Source: Batkoa obscura (lineage: Eukaryota > Entomophthoromycota > Entomophthoromycetes > Entomophthorales > Batkoaceae). From it: a stretch of 64,000 bases of DNA. Under the pieces are notes generated by a model, which did no database searches, was not told the DNA's origin, and was given only the letters and a program-made list of their open reading frames with translations. Shown in pieces: positions 44,405 through 56,562 of this stretch; the first letter of the stretch is position 1; each line of letters starts with the position of its first letter. The stretch spans positions 248,001-312,000 of the forward strand of contig JASVEC010000042.1 in assembly GCA_030770535.1 (NCBI GenBank), in the 5' to 3' direction. Both the position numbers and the translations under genes were made by a program.

Positions 44405-46420
44405 AAGTAATCTACCAATTACCTTTACAAGTAGAACCATGTCGATTTAAACCCCAGATACTATTTTCACAATAATCACAAGTAGTTGGTATTGTAAATG
44501 AAGTAGTTTTAAAATCATGTTTAATACCATTTAAATTATATTGTCCAATACTATTTGATATTAATTGATTTTCAGTTAATGAGGTTAATTCTTGATTTTT
44601 TAATATAACTAATTCTCGCCAAGTTTCAGATAATTTCTATTAAAAATTTAAATTATTAATACAATCAATATATTATTTGATATTAAATATACTATAATAT
44701 AATATAATATAATATTTTTAGAATTACCTCATATATTTGTTCCCCATTATTTTCTAAGCTTGGATTAAGATCAAATTGTGAATATTCTAATTTTAATTGT
44801 TCAACTTCTTCTTGTTTTTGTAATATTTGATTTTTCATTTCATTTAATTCCATTTCGTTTTTATTCATTTTATTAAATAAATAAACTTTACTAGAATACT
44901 CATCAATCAATTGATTCTAAATAAATAGTTATATAAGTATAGAATTATTATATATTATATATTATATATTATTATTAATTTACATCTTCCGCAAATTGTC
45001 CAAAACTAGTAAATTGAAAATCACCTGGTGGAGCCCAATTGGATGGATTATTATTTATAAATGATTTTGATTCTAACTTTTTATCTACTTTATTGACAGA
45101 CAGTTTTAAATTATCTAAATTTAATTTAGAATCATTAAAACAGTTGGATTCTAATTGAATGTAATGAAACCAAAAAGATTTTATATGTTCCATCCAATAT
45201 TCATTTAATGTTTGATAAAACTAAAAATAATATTAATATATTATTTATATATTATTTATATTTATATTAACTTACATTTAATAATTCTGGTACATCCATA
45301 GTATAATGTTTATTTTTGTGTTGATTAGCTACTTCAACTGCTAATATATATAAATTCTAAAACGAAAATATTATTGTTATCTTTAATTTATAAATAAATA
45401 AATAAATTAAACTTACTTTGTTATTATTTCTATCAATAACATCTTGATAATATTGTTTTTGTAACTAATTAAATTAACAAAAATGAATATTAATATTATT
45501 AACATTATTTAATCAACCTTATCTAATACTTTAGTTTCCATTGTTCTTTCTTGCTTAATTTGACTAGTTATTACTTCATTACAACTTTCATCATATTTTG
45601 ATTTCAACTAAATCAAATTAAAATAGAAAAATTATTTCTCAATTAGTATAATTATATATTATAATTTAACTTACTTTATCTTTTTCATTATAAATTTTAT
45701 CTCTTTCATCTGTGATTTTTTTACTAAAATTAAACAACTAATAAAAAAGAAAGTATAGATATTAATTAATATTAATTTTTATCCCTATTATATAAAAAAC
45801 AATAATAAACAACAATAAAAACTTACTTTTTTCCTTTCTTCTTCCACTTTATTAGCTAACATTTTCAATGGATCTGCAATATCAGTAACTAAATATTCTG
45901 ACAAAACTGCCCTTTCTCCTGCTATTTTTTCAGTATCCGAAAATAAATTATTTAACCCTTGTAATAAAGTACTATAATAATAATAATAATTAAAACATTA
46001 TTATATTTCATTATTATATTTCATTATTATTATTATTTAATATTACCTATTTTCATCTAACATTATACCACCTTCATTTCCCTTCACACTACTAATAGTA
46101 CCACTTAGACTTATTGCATCAAAGGAGCCTCCACCTCCACCATGACTTGGTGCAAATGGATCTCGATTGATATTAGATAAATTGAATATCTTTTTATTTC
46201 GATATTTCTTAATTAAATTTTCTAATTTGTTAGAATATTCTTTTTCTAATTGACTTTTTTCTTTAATGTATTCTCGAAATTCTAATAAAAATTGAGAAGC
46301 TTGAACTAATTGTTTGTTTACTAAAGGAGTGACTTTTCTATATAAAGGAGCTTAGGGTATAAGTATGATAAATAGAAGAAATATAGAACTTACTGTCAAA
46401 TGTTCACCATAAGTAGTCAT
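43449..46420 (-). CDS. BZZ1: BZZ1-like F-BAR, C1 and SH3 protein
   Basis: A membrane-bending adaptor of actin patches that recruits the WASP/Arp2/3 machinery during endocytosis. About 14 exons on the minus strand; from 46350 downward: 46350-46047, 45971-45827, 45737-45675, 45607-45518, 45464-45417, 45356-45276, 45220-44984, 44916-44728, 44636-44423, 44366-44250, 44185-43733, 43669-43562 and 43504-43449, all in frame. This gives about 705 residues. The order is F-BAR (EYIKEKSQLEKEYSNKL early), coiled coil, a C1 zinc domain (H-x12-C-x2-C, C-x2-C, HANC), a Ser/Pro linker, then two SH3 domains (AKVLYSYEASDDNEL and VRVLYDFEAQSEYDL). The join of the first exon (ATG at 46420, MTTYGEHLT) to the second is unclear. 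Confidence 0.9.
44369..44400. repeat. (ATT)n microsatellite in a BZZ1 intron
   Basis: About ten to eleven uninterrupted att units inside the intron that splits the C1 domain. Confidence 0.9.
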
Positions 46421-46849
46421 TTTTTGAATGTTGTTTTATAATAATTGATAATAAAGCTTGGAATTTTAATTTTAATGTTGGTTTTATTTTAAAACAAGTT
46501 TTAGAATGTTTGATTGGTTTATTGATTAGTTTGATGACTTAATTTTAGATTAAGTTTAATAAAAATAACAGTAATAAAAATGATTTAATTATTGTTAATA
46601 ATAATAGTAATAATATAAGTTAAAAATATCAATACATAGGAAATGTGTTATTTCTATTTATCAGTAATAAGCTATTGAATTTTCATTAATAATTAAAGTT
46701 CAATATAAAGTATAAGTTTCACTTATAATAAATAAGGGATTGATTTTGATAAATACTCCGTCAATTTAATAAATAAAAAGACTAATTACAAATTTTATCC
46801 GAATTTTCATTTGCTTTATCTTTCATTTCATTTTTAAATCATAAAATAA
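46421..46849. promoter_or_regulatory. Divergent intergenic region between BZZ1 and the PY-motif gene
   Basis: 429 bp between two divergent starts, AT-rich. No certain element recognised. Confidence 0.4.
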
Positions 46850-47731
46850 ATGTCAATAGAATTACAAGAAATAGTCATTAATACAAATGAACAGTCTTCT
46901 AATACAATACTTGATACAACAACAACAGATTCAAGTTTAAATCCTAATACATTACCCACTTACCATGAGTCTTTATCTTCTAATAATAATTTAAATACCA
47001 TATCATTGAGAGATACAGCTCCGATTATAATAATTCATCAATTAAATCATACTGATATTTCATTAAATAGTAATATTTTATTCATAATATTAATAATAAT
47101 ATTAACATTAATAATCCCTATTAACTATATTTATTATTAGCATCTCAATCTAATCAAAATGAAAAGTAATTTTTTAATCTATTTTATTAATTTTATTATT
47201 TATTGCTAACCCTCTATTTAAGTTCTATTACCAGTCCCTCTTATCCACCAACAGCAATGGCCACCAATCCCCATCTTCACCTTCCCTCTCCTCAGATCCC
47301 TATATCACTGAAATTGTATATGAAATTGAACCTGCTCCAGCAAGTGAAACACTTTGCTCAATACCAGCAATGTTATTTTTATTAGGTTGTGTCTTCCCAC
47401 CTTTTTGGTTAATAGGAACGGGATTCTTAGTTAAATCCGAACCTGAGTCTTTAACTAGAGCTTATGCCATTATTTGTTTATTTTTAAGTTTTATATTTTT
47501 AAGTTTTTTTATTACTGTATTGGTTAAGTAAGTGAATGAAATTTAATTGATATTGTTTTTAATAAATAAAATACTAACGATTTTTCTTACTATATTCTTA
47601 CTATAGTGCCCTTCTAAATCCCGAAAAGGTAAGTAGATAAAATTATTTTAGAGTTATGATTATTTGATTATGATTATTAATTATTTGTTTAGTCTGCTGT
47701 ATTTTTAAAAGATTTAGTTACTTGGCAATAA
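46850..47731 (+). CDS. Predicted membrane protein with a PY-type motif
   Basis: The start is MSIELQEIVINTNEQ and residues 37-42 read LPTYHES, a PY-like motif of the kind bound by Rsp5-type ubiquitin ligases. A later exon (47223-47527) gives a Ser/Pro-rich part, then SDPYITEIVYEIEPAP and two hydrophobic helices: AMLFLLGCVFPPFWLIGTGFL and AIICLFLSFIFLSFFITVLV. Small exons 47607-47628 and 47693-47731 finish with NALLNPEKSAVFLKDLVTWQ. The join between the first exon (to about 47074, then perhaps 47141-47165) and the exon at 47223 is out of phase by one in the splice model that I read. Either a splice site is misjudged or there is a one-base shift. FPPFWLIG-type helices occur in fungal membrane proteins of unknown role. 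Confidence 0.6.
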
Positions 47732-48386
47732 GGGGGGTAATCGAAATATTGGAAATAATATCAAAGTAAAGAGAGAGACAAGATTATTAGTACTTTATGA
47801 AATTTGAAGGTAAATCAAATCAAACATTTGAGTTTTTATTTCTTATTAATTTGTTTGTTTGTTTATTACTTAGTAAGTGATGTTTCTATAAGATTTAATT
47901 CTCTGGTAGTAAATATAAGAGTTAAATAATAGAAGTATATCGGATAAGAATTGAGTTCTTGCAATTGAATTGTAAATAATCATTAAATAAAGAAAAAGTA
48001 CATAATTTAAAATGAACATTATTATTATTATTATATAAAGTTAAGTGTAATTAGGTTTCATAAAAATCAATTACATTTACTTTTAACTTTTTCGAAATTA
48101 AATGAAACAAAAAAGTGTACTGTAAAATTAATATTACCTTAATTATCAAATTCTCAGATCCCATTAAAGAATAATTAAAAAAAGCGAAATGTGCCTAATT
48201 TCGTTTTTGTTGATTTTATAAAAAATAGCCTTTTTATTGAATATATATATAATTTATAAGAAAAAAGGTAGTATCATGAAAAACGATGCGAAGATAAAAT
48301 TGAATATTGTAACTATTACCGTTTGACTAGTTCAATAACATAAGATTCTAAAAGTTCGACCAACATAGTACTATTATCTACCCTAT
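47732..48386. other. Convergent intergenic region
   Basis: About 0.65 kb between two convergent stops. AT-rich, nothing supportable. Confidence 0.55.
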
Positions 48387-48973
48387 TTAAGCTACCTGTG
48401 TATTGACTCTTTTCTTTTTATAATCATTGATAGCGGACTTAATAGCGTCTTCAGCAAGCACTAAAAAAAAATTCTATTAATACCTTTTTCTATTTAATTC
48501 AAATTCAAATTCACTTACTGGAACAATGCAATTTAACAGGAGGCAATGACAATTCCTTAGCAATATGTGTATTTTTAATAGCAGAAGCTTCATCCAAAGT
48601 CATACCTTGAACCATTTCGGTCATAAAACTAGAAGATGCAATAGCTGAGCCACAACCAAATGTTTTAAATTTAGCTTCAATGATTTTACCACTGGATTCA
48701 TCTACTCGGATTTGAAGTTTCATAACATCACCACAGGCGGGTGCTCCAACTAAACCAGTCCCAACATCAATATCATTTTTGTTTAAAGAACCAACATTTC
48801 GTGGACGTTCGTAATGGTCAATAACCTAGATAAGAGATAATAGGTAAAATGAAGCGATTATTCAATGTATATAAATTATAAGTTACCTTTTCATGATAAA
48901 ACCTTTGGGTTAAGATTTTAGATGTAAATTTTGGTTTTAATAAATGAGCTTGGGATTTTAATAAAGTAAACAT
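48387..48973 (-). CDS. ISU1: Iron-sulfur cluster scaffold ISU1 (IscU family)
   Basis: The mitochondrial scaffold on which [2Fe-2S] clusters are built by the Nfs1 desulfurase complex and then passed on by the Hsp70 chaperone. Exons 48973-48887, 48825-48519 and 48460-48387 (155 residues). The N-terminus is a typical presequence (MFTLLKSQAHLLKPKF, no acids). The mature part begins YHEKVIDHYERPRNVGSL. The three cluster cysteines are at about 60 (PACGD), 87 (FGCGSA) and 130 (HCS), with Asp62 and His129 next to them. The chaperone-binding motif LPPVK (123-127) is present. The length and all key residues match a functional gene. Confidence 0.97.
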
Positions 48974-51871
48974 CTTTTTTGAATGATATATTGTTTGTTA
49001 TAAAAAATGTAAAGCTTTAAAAACTTTCACTCTTTTTACTTTATATCTTAAACATGGTGAACAATAAGGTCATCTTTGATTGGCTGTTACTCATACTAAG
49101 TAAACGCATTTTTGTTTTGCGAAATCGAGGATTGAAATAATATTTATACTAATTATATGTAGTAAATTAAAAATGATTGGTTAATATGAAGTTGTTTAGC
49201 TTAAAGTTTATCGGTTTTGTAAGGAATAAAAATCATGATTTTATTTAGTCCAATTAAAATTTTTAAATTATTAAAAATTGATGTGATAAAAAAAGAAGTA
49301 TTTCAATTCCAATGATTAAGGTTAAGATAGTAAAATAGTTTATAATCTTTTTTTCATTTAAGAGATGAAGTGTTCTTATCTTTTTTATATCATCTTTAAA
49401 ATATTAACATAGAATTGAGATCAATAACGTATGTATTTTCATTAAATATTAATTCCATTTTTAAAAACTTAAATAATTTTAATTGATTCAATCAAATATG
49501 AAAAAAGTAAGTTTCTTATAAGATTATCTGATCAATGAAATCAGATTACAATCAATAATGGAATTAATTTTCTAATTAGTAATCCAATATTCTAATAGGT
49601 TAATTGAATTAAATTTATTCTTTAAAAGAAATTAGAATAAAATTTTTTGATGAAGCTAAATTTTTGAAAGATGCTAGTATTTTTTTATGTTTGTCCTATT
49701 AGTCATAGTTTCGGGTTATTAAACTTTTATCTTGAAAAGTTACTTTGGAATCAAGTTGTTTTAATTGAATTGATAGTGATTAAATTTTTGATAAAATTTA
49801 AAGTACACTTTAATATTGAGGTGACGGTTAGGGTTATATCTTGTAAAAATGTCTTTATTAAAGTTGTAAAAAGAGCAGTTTGTTAATTCTAAACTAAATC
49901 ACTAACCAAGCAAACCACAATAGACTTAGCTCGATATGTGACTGTTGATAAACAAAATTTCAAAAACCTAAATTCAAATCCTTGAGATATCACTGGTATC
50001 TGATATAGAGATGTAAAGTAGAGAGCGACGAAATTCGATAAATATGAAGCTTTCACATGATAATTTGTATTAAATCTTATTTTTTAGGTATACTAATTGA
50101 ATCATTTATAGTTGTATCATATAAGACAGTAATAGGATAATAGTTGGAAGCATATTTTTTTGTTCAAAGACTTAATACATTATCTGGCTTTTTGACTGCA
50201 TAAAAAATGAATAAATAAATGGAAGTAAAAGAGTATTTCTATACTAATTTTATCAAATATTACATTTATTATTGTTATTTAGTAAAAAATTAACTTAAAT
50301 AGGTAGAGCTCAATTTTAAAAAAATCAGTTTTTATAAACTTATTAACAGATTTACTTTAGAACTTAATATATCTTTCCACAATTTAAAAGTATTATTTTT
50401 AAACTTTGAAATGCAAAGTCTTTAGATGTTTTTATAAAACAAATATATATAAAAGCGAAAAGATAATAGATAATAGATAATAGATAATAGATAAATGAAT
50501 GTTAAACAAAGGGTGAAGATATTAGATTTTAGAAAGCAACCGAACTCAATAACAACAATGTTAAATAAAATAAGATTAATCTAAAAGATTGGTACTTTGT
50601 TCTATGTAAATTAGGTATGACACAGAAAGGTTACAGCATAAACTAAAGTTGAAATATTGTTAACTGGTAACTTAATATGGTAGAAGTGGATTAATCATAG
50701 GTTGATTGAGTCTATAAAGCCTAAGAAGACATTAAAAAATAGAAATAAGCTTGGGTTAGTTGTAAGGGTTTTAAATTTAAGTAATTCAGAAAATGAATAG
50801 GATACTAAATAAAGTATATTAATATTTAAGTTTATTTCTAGCATAATAAAATCAAATAAATATAATACAAAGCATAGATATATTGCAAATATATATGTTA
50901 TTAACTGAAAATTAAAATTTTGATTTTAGTTTTAATACTTTTCTATTTTAAAGTAAAAGCGATGTAGAAATTATTCCTTTGTTTTTTCTATTTTATTCAT
51001 TTTTACTGAAATTCAAATTTAAATATTTTTTATTCTTAATTCTAAAAAACGTTCCAACATAAACATATTTCAAAAGTTCCTTTTTCTATCTAGATCAGTA
51101 TGACGTTATGATTACTTAAATGAGAAGTGAATGAAAATGGTTAAGAAAAAGGGATAGTGATGTTGAAATAGATCAGTTTGTTCTTATAATAATATTAGAA
51201 TGATATTAAAACTTGGTTATAAAAAAAACTCAGATGACTTCTTTTTCTTTTATTGATACCTCAAATTATATATGCTATCAAAAGAAATTTTTTTAGTTAC
51301 GTTTCTTCTTAGCTTAAATACTATTACATATTAACTCCCAATAATGACTTTGATATATAGCAATGTTAAATTTAAATCGCAATTTAAGTATCAATATTTG
51401 AATAGATTTTATTATGATTAGCTCCCACTGAAATCGGGGATTATGGGAATACTTATACATATGTAGTTGTCTCTAGAAGCTGTATTGAGATTGCTCATGA
51501 TGTCCCATTTTTTGGACCATTTTATACTATAAGTATGAGAGCTGCTATGATTGAATTAAATTAAGTTTTATAATAAAGAGTATAAATTTTATGTGAACGA
51601 GTTGAATTACTATGGTATTAATATTTAATAAAGCATGTTCAAGTAAGTTTAATAGTTTACTTTATATCCCATACCTAGTTATATAAAATTATTAAATTGA
51701 TAAAAAAGTCCATAGAGTAAAAATTAAACTTTAATTAAAACTATTATTTATCTTATTAATTTAAAACAAAAAAAACCTCCACTTAATAATATCCATTATT
51801 AAGTTGACATAAAAAACTATTGACTACTGTTAAAACATTTCTTAAAAACATCGATCAAACATAATAATACA
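48974..51871. other. Gene-poor AT-rich stretch
   Basis: 2.9 kb with no gene that I can support. It holds only a short tandem repeat at 50461-50495. The first part contains the ISU1 promoter. Confidence 0.5.
50461..50495. repeat. Tandem repeat (AGATAAT)n
   Basis: Four copies of agataat and a fifth modified one (agataaat). Confidence 0.9.
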
Positions 51872-53237
51872 TTAAAATGGCAAACCCCCTTGAGAAGAGC
51901 CACTATGACCTCTTCTATGATTAGCCCTAGCACGAACATTAGGTGATCGACTTCTTTCTATGTTATGAGTACTTGTTCTCCTTGAAGTTCTAAAAGATTC
52001 ACGTTCTGAACCATCAGGCATAAGTGTACGAGAAGTTGAATAAACTCTATCTCTTGGATTGTAATAAGGAGATTGAGGATGTGAAGGGCGTCTAGGAGCG
52101 GATAAAGTATTTACTCCTGATATAAAACTTAAAGAAGGACGTCTAGAAGATACTGAGTTTGTTGATGGTGCTAATGTATTGAAAAGTGGATGTTGTGGGT
52201 TAGAAGCTCGTGAAAAGACTAATTCTGGATTAGCTGAGGCTTCACTTGGTTGATTGATATAGTCTATACCAGCTCGATAATTTAAAAAGGGATTTTGTAT
52301 ATTCGATGGTCGTCTTGATGTATTTATAGTTTCTCCATTCATCCCTAAACCATGTCTAAAAAATGATATACGTCTTGCTACCGCTAACTGATGTTGAAAT
52401 GCACTTACATGGGGTAAGGAACTACGTCTGTTAAGTAAATGTGGAGGAAGTGATTCTGAATTAGCTGTTTGATTATTTGTTTCATTTGAAAATACTGGAT
52501 TATTTGAATTAAAAGGTGAGATACTGTTGGCTCCATTAGTGTTTCCCTCAACTGATTCTGGTGGGTTATTATTATTATAATAGCTTTGGGGCAAAAAGAG
52601 ATGAGCATTTCCTGATCCCTCTTGTTCAGGATTTGAATGTTGATTGTTTAATGTTTCATTAAGTAGTGCACGATCGTGTAATGTTTGATTACTCATAGAT
52701 TGTGTAAGTAAAGCGTGATTTCTTGAATGTATTGCTCTTAAGAAATTATCTTCAAAAACGGGCCGTCTTTCTCCATCTGGAAAATAAGCCATTCTTGATC
52801 TCCGTCTTCTAAAAGGATTTGGTTCCTCTACAGTCTGGTTATACACGTTAAATAATGGATCAGTTCTTTCTTCATCTCTATTTACATTATTTATCGCCAA
52901 ATCTTCTGGATGATCTATTTCATCTTCAACAATATCTGAGCATTCCGCTTCCATATTTTTTCTTATTTTATAACTCTATCAACTAATTTAACTTTAGTAT
53001 AATAGCAATAATAAATTTACCTTCATGACATAATTAAATAGGTTTGTGGTAGCGACATCTGTTTCACGAAAGTTATCAACAAACTCCTCAAAGCTCATAG
53101 AAACATCCTAATCAAATTTAAAACTAAATAGATAAATAGTAAATTAAGCTTACATGGTCCGCTTTTGAATTTTCAAATAACAATCTCAGCTTCTCAATTA
53201 ACTTTTGCTCTGCACTCAATTCAATACTTTTTCCCAT
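51872..53237 (-). CDS. Low-complexity Ser/Asn/Arg/Pro-rich protein
   Basis: Exons 53237-53154, 53107-53021 and 52975-51872 (424 residues). The first two exons give a short helical N-terminus: MGKSIELSAEQKLIEKLRLL, then MSFEEFVDNFRETDVATTNLFNYVMK. The third begins at AGTTATAAAATAAG, which keeps frame, whereas the nearer acceptor does not. The rest is disordered, with repeated RRPS, RRSS and RRTS motifs (basophilic kinase or 14-3-3-type sites) and two similar units (YFPDGERRPVF, LMPDGSERESF). The tail is very basic. A phosphorylated scaffold or RNA- or cortex-associated regulator would fit, but no family is recognised. Confidence 0.75.
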
Positions 53238-54318
53238 TCTGAATTATTTTTTTAATTTAACAAAAATAAATAATTTTAATTTTTTATTTCTTTCTTCCTC
53301 AATCATTTTAACTTGAGTATTTGCTAAACATATTCCAGAATACAAGTTATTTCATTGGATCAAAATTAATAATCATATTTGATTGGTTGTGATCGCTCAA
53401 GAATGGCTGCTATTTTATTGATTGGATTAACCCACCCAACTTAACTTTTTAAGTGCATCTTCCATACGCTCAATAGATAGCCCCTCGATCAAGCTGCTAA
53501 TAAAATAATTATTTTATAACAAATTAAATGAAATGGAGAAATTAAATAAATAGCAACATTATAGTTTGACTTTGCTTAATTCGACTCACATTAAAAACTT
53601 TATTAATGTACTTTAATATCTGTTTTATTTTTTACAGGATTTGTAGTATATAAAACATTAGAAGTTATTAAAATTAATAGAATTATGGTTACTAAATTTA
53701 TGCTGTTTTGATATTTGTAGCAAATGTATCATTTTGAACCTAAAGATTTGTTTTGAAAACTTGAAATTTAATTAAACTGAAATAAATTTAATATAAAAGT
53801 AGAAATTTGTTGACTAAATATATGCATTTTAGTTTAATTGAGGTATGGACAATATTTTATTTTATTTTAAATACAACAGTAAAGCTACCAAATCAGTTTT
53901 TATTTTTAGGAATGTAATAGCAAATTTTTAAATATGAATATTATATAGCAATATAAGACACTGTATCGTCCTTATTTGATTTTCTATAATTTAAAACCTT
54001 AGAATAATTCTTATCTTTAAACATTAATGCTAACAAATTAATAGCACAATAAGCATAACACAATTTTCATAGATAATAAGTAACTAAAGGGGTTTTTCTC
54101 TCTTTTCCGGTAGCTGGATTATGACTCTAATAAGAATTTAGGCAGGGGTTAACAGTGGATTCTAGCACATAGCTCTTTATTGATAATGTTTTCACTTAAA
54201 ATAGTTTTAAAGATAGTTAAAAATGATTGGGTTAAAAAAATAACATGAATTTTTCGAAAATAAACTTCAAATGTTATTTTTATAAAATTAATTTTAAAAT
54301 TGACATAGAATGAAATAG
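53238..54318. other. Intergenic region with a possible orphan exon
   Basis: 1.08 kb between divergent genes. On the minus strand, 53496-53427 looks like a last exon: an acceptor (ttattag) followed by SLIEGLSIERMEDALKKLSWVG and a stop. I could not find upstream exons. The rest shows nothing. Confidence 0.35.
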
Positions 54319-56292
54319 ATGACTTTAAAAATAATAGAAATTAATTATAAAAGGATAAATAGGAATACAGTTAAGTATTTATACTATAATAAATGTAAAA
54401 AACTAAGGTATTCCACATTTAATAAAACAAACGATGTACTTGCACCCAACGGAGAGCGAATTGTGATTTCTAATACAGGTTTACCTGTAAAAGTAGTAAG
54501 TTGGTCGGATTTAGAAGCTCAACTCCTTGGAATGTATCAAAGATTACATATACCGATGGAACAACTATATTTAGAGCTTCCTACTAGAACATCAGATCAA
54601 ATAAATAAAAGATATTCGTCATATCATCAAATTCCATTTACAACAGACGAACCTAATTATATGGATCTGCCAAATATAACCACCAGAAGTCAACGGAAGT
54701 TAGTAAATTTGAACAATCAATGGATTGATGTAACACCAAATTTATTACCATCTAAAACAGGAGCATTTTCAGCTAATGAGATTGCATTGATAAGTATTTT
54801 AACTACTATTGATGAGAAGATGCCACATTTAACTCAACTTATGCCAACAAGGAGTTTAATACAGTTGATTTCATACAAAAAATATAATGAAATGACTCGG
54901 AAAAAAGAAGGGGTGGGTATTCCAAACAGGACTTCTATTTATGGATTTGAGTTACAAACTTCAAAATTAAGCGAAGTTGAAGCCCAGTTATTTAATCTTG
55001 CAAAGTCTTATTATAATGATCTCACCGAATTAACTCAATATTTACCCAATAGATCCCTTTCACAATTAAATAGATTTAAAGATAATGACCATTCAGTTTC
55101 ACGTATTACCCTTAATCAAAAGAGTATAGAAGCAAAAAATGACCAGTCAACCAACATAAATGAAGTTCGAATTACATCTCTTGATTTGCCTTGTAAGATA
55201 GGACCTTATAGTACAGAAGAAAAACTCCTTCTTGATAAATTAAGCCAATTAAATTTCAATTATAATACTATGGGTAAGCACATGGGTACTCGAACTAGAG
55301 CTCAACTTAGTAGCTATTTTTTAAGAATAAAACGTCAAAAAAAAGTAGGGCCTTGGAATTTAGACGAAATTGAACGTTTTAATAAGTCAATCAAGACCAA
55401 TTTCCCAAACATAAATGAAATTATTAAGTCAAATGATGTACATTTAGCAAGTACTATTTGGCCGAGATTGGCTATTGATGTTGGTACGCGTACACCTTCT
55501 CAATGTCGTTATCGCTGGTTTGTTGTTTCAGATCCTTCAATTGTCAAGTATAAATCATTTACGGAAGATGAGGATAGAATCATATTAAGTATGAACAAAA
55601 AGGTACCAAGTCTACCAGAAATAGCACTTAGTCTACCTCATCGATCTTATTCTCAGGTTAAAACAAGAATTAACTCATTATCAGCAAAAAGACGAAAAAA
55701 ATGGAGTGAACAAGAAATTGAACTATTGTTAAAAGGGATCGAACTTTATGGATTAAGTGAGTGGAAGAAAGTCAGCGAATATGTTGATACTCGGAATCAA
55801 AGTCAATGTCAACATAAGTATATAGTTAATCGTTATTCAATTGATTATTATTTTAAAAAGTTTCGAAATGTTACCAAAGAGGATAGCGATCTAATTAATA
55901 AACTAGAAAAGTATTTTCCGCAACAGCCATTAACTATTTCACTATTAGTACCAGGCTACACCTTGAATCAAATTAAGTACACTTTACTAACACATAAATT
56001 AAAAAATAAAACCCAATTATATGCGCTTAATCGACGTTGGACCCCAGATGAGTATTCAACATTATATGATATGTTTTTAGCGTATGGTGCAGATTGGGAA
56101 AAAATTGCTTCTTGTTTGCCAGATGACATAACACCCATACATTGTAAATATAAATTGCAAGTTACAACATCAAGTAGGAAATGTATTAAGCCACACATAA
56201 TGTTAGTAAGGGAAGCGTTGCGTTTGAAATATAATGAAGAAAAAGAAAACGGTAAGTTTATGCCTAAAGAAAGGGTTTATTATCGTGGTTAA
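54319..56292 (+). CDS. Multi-repeat Myb/SANT-like protein, possibly mitochondrial
   Basis: A 657-residue intronless gene. About nine consecutive Myb/SANT-like units can be read, each starting with an aromatic or Ser/Thr residue and a D/E pair and ending with RT/RS-xx-Q. They lie near 60-100, 155-195, 215-255, 295-335, 345-398, 413-452, 460-503, 518-555 and 571-613. The best are KKWSEQEIELLLKGIELYGL with DTRNQSQCQHKY, and RRWTPDEYSTLYDMFLAYGA. The first 35 residues are rich in Lys, Arg, Tyr and Asn with few acids and end RYSTFN, which resembles a mitochondrial presequence with its cleavage site. A nucleic-acid-binding role is likely from the family. Location is inference. Confidence 0.8.
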   Translation: MTLKIIEINYKRINRNTVKYLYYNKCKKLRYSTFNKTNDVLAPNGERIVISNTGLPVKVVSWSDLEAQLLGMYQRLHIPMEQLYLELPTRTSDQINKRYSSYHQIPFTTDEPNYMDLPNITTRSQRKLVNLNNQWIDVTPNLLPSKTGAFSANEIALISILTTIDEKMPHLTQLMPTRSLIQLISYKKYNEMTRKKEGVGIPNRTSIYGFELQTSKLSEVEAQLFNLAKSYYNDLTELTQYLPNRSLSQLNRFKDNDHSVSRITLNQKSIEAKNDQSTNINEVRITSLDLPCKIGPYSTEEKLLLDKLSQLNFNYNTMGKHMGTRTRAQLSSYFLRIKRQKKVGPWNLDEIERFNKSIKTNFPNINEIIKSNDVHLASTIWPRLAIDVGTRTPSQCRYRWFVVSDPSIVKYKSFTEDEDRIILSMNKKVPSLPEIALSLPHRSYSQVKTRINSLSAKRRKKWSEQEIELLLKGIELYGLSEWKKVSEYVDTRNQSQCQHKYIVNRYSIDYYFKKFRNVTKEDSDLINKLEKYFPQQPLTISLLVPGYTLNQIKYTLLTHKLKNKTQLYALNRRWTPDEYSTLYDMFLAYGADWEKIASCLPDDITPIHCKYKLQVTTSSRKCIKPHIMLVREALRLKYNEEKENGKFMPKERVYYRG

Positions 56293-56562
56293 AAAGTTAA
56301 ATAAAAAAGTTATAAAACAATTTAACTTATTGGCTTATAATTACTGAACTATGTTAAAATTAATATTTCAGATTCTTGTTTTAATTAAAAAAATTAAATA
56401 ACAATATTAAATAAAATCCACTTTGGTAGCGTTACATTTAATTAAATACTATACTGTTGGAGCATTGCCAATAATTCAGAATTGATCTAAAAAAATTCAA
56501 CTATCACTTTTATTCTATTTTTTTACAACCATATATTTACTCAAAACAGATGCTATAAAAAC

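Noticed and set aside
49671-49886. 71-residue frame on the plus strand
   Set aside because: No family, biased to Phe, Leu, Ile and Val as expected from AT-rich noncoding DNA; no neighbouring exon.
48974-51871. Gene-poor AT-rich stretch considered as a centromere or replication origin
   Set aside because: Nothing in its sequence sets it apart from the other gene-poor stretches, so there is no positive evidence.
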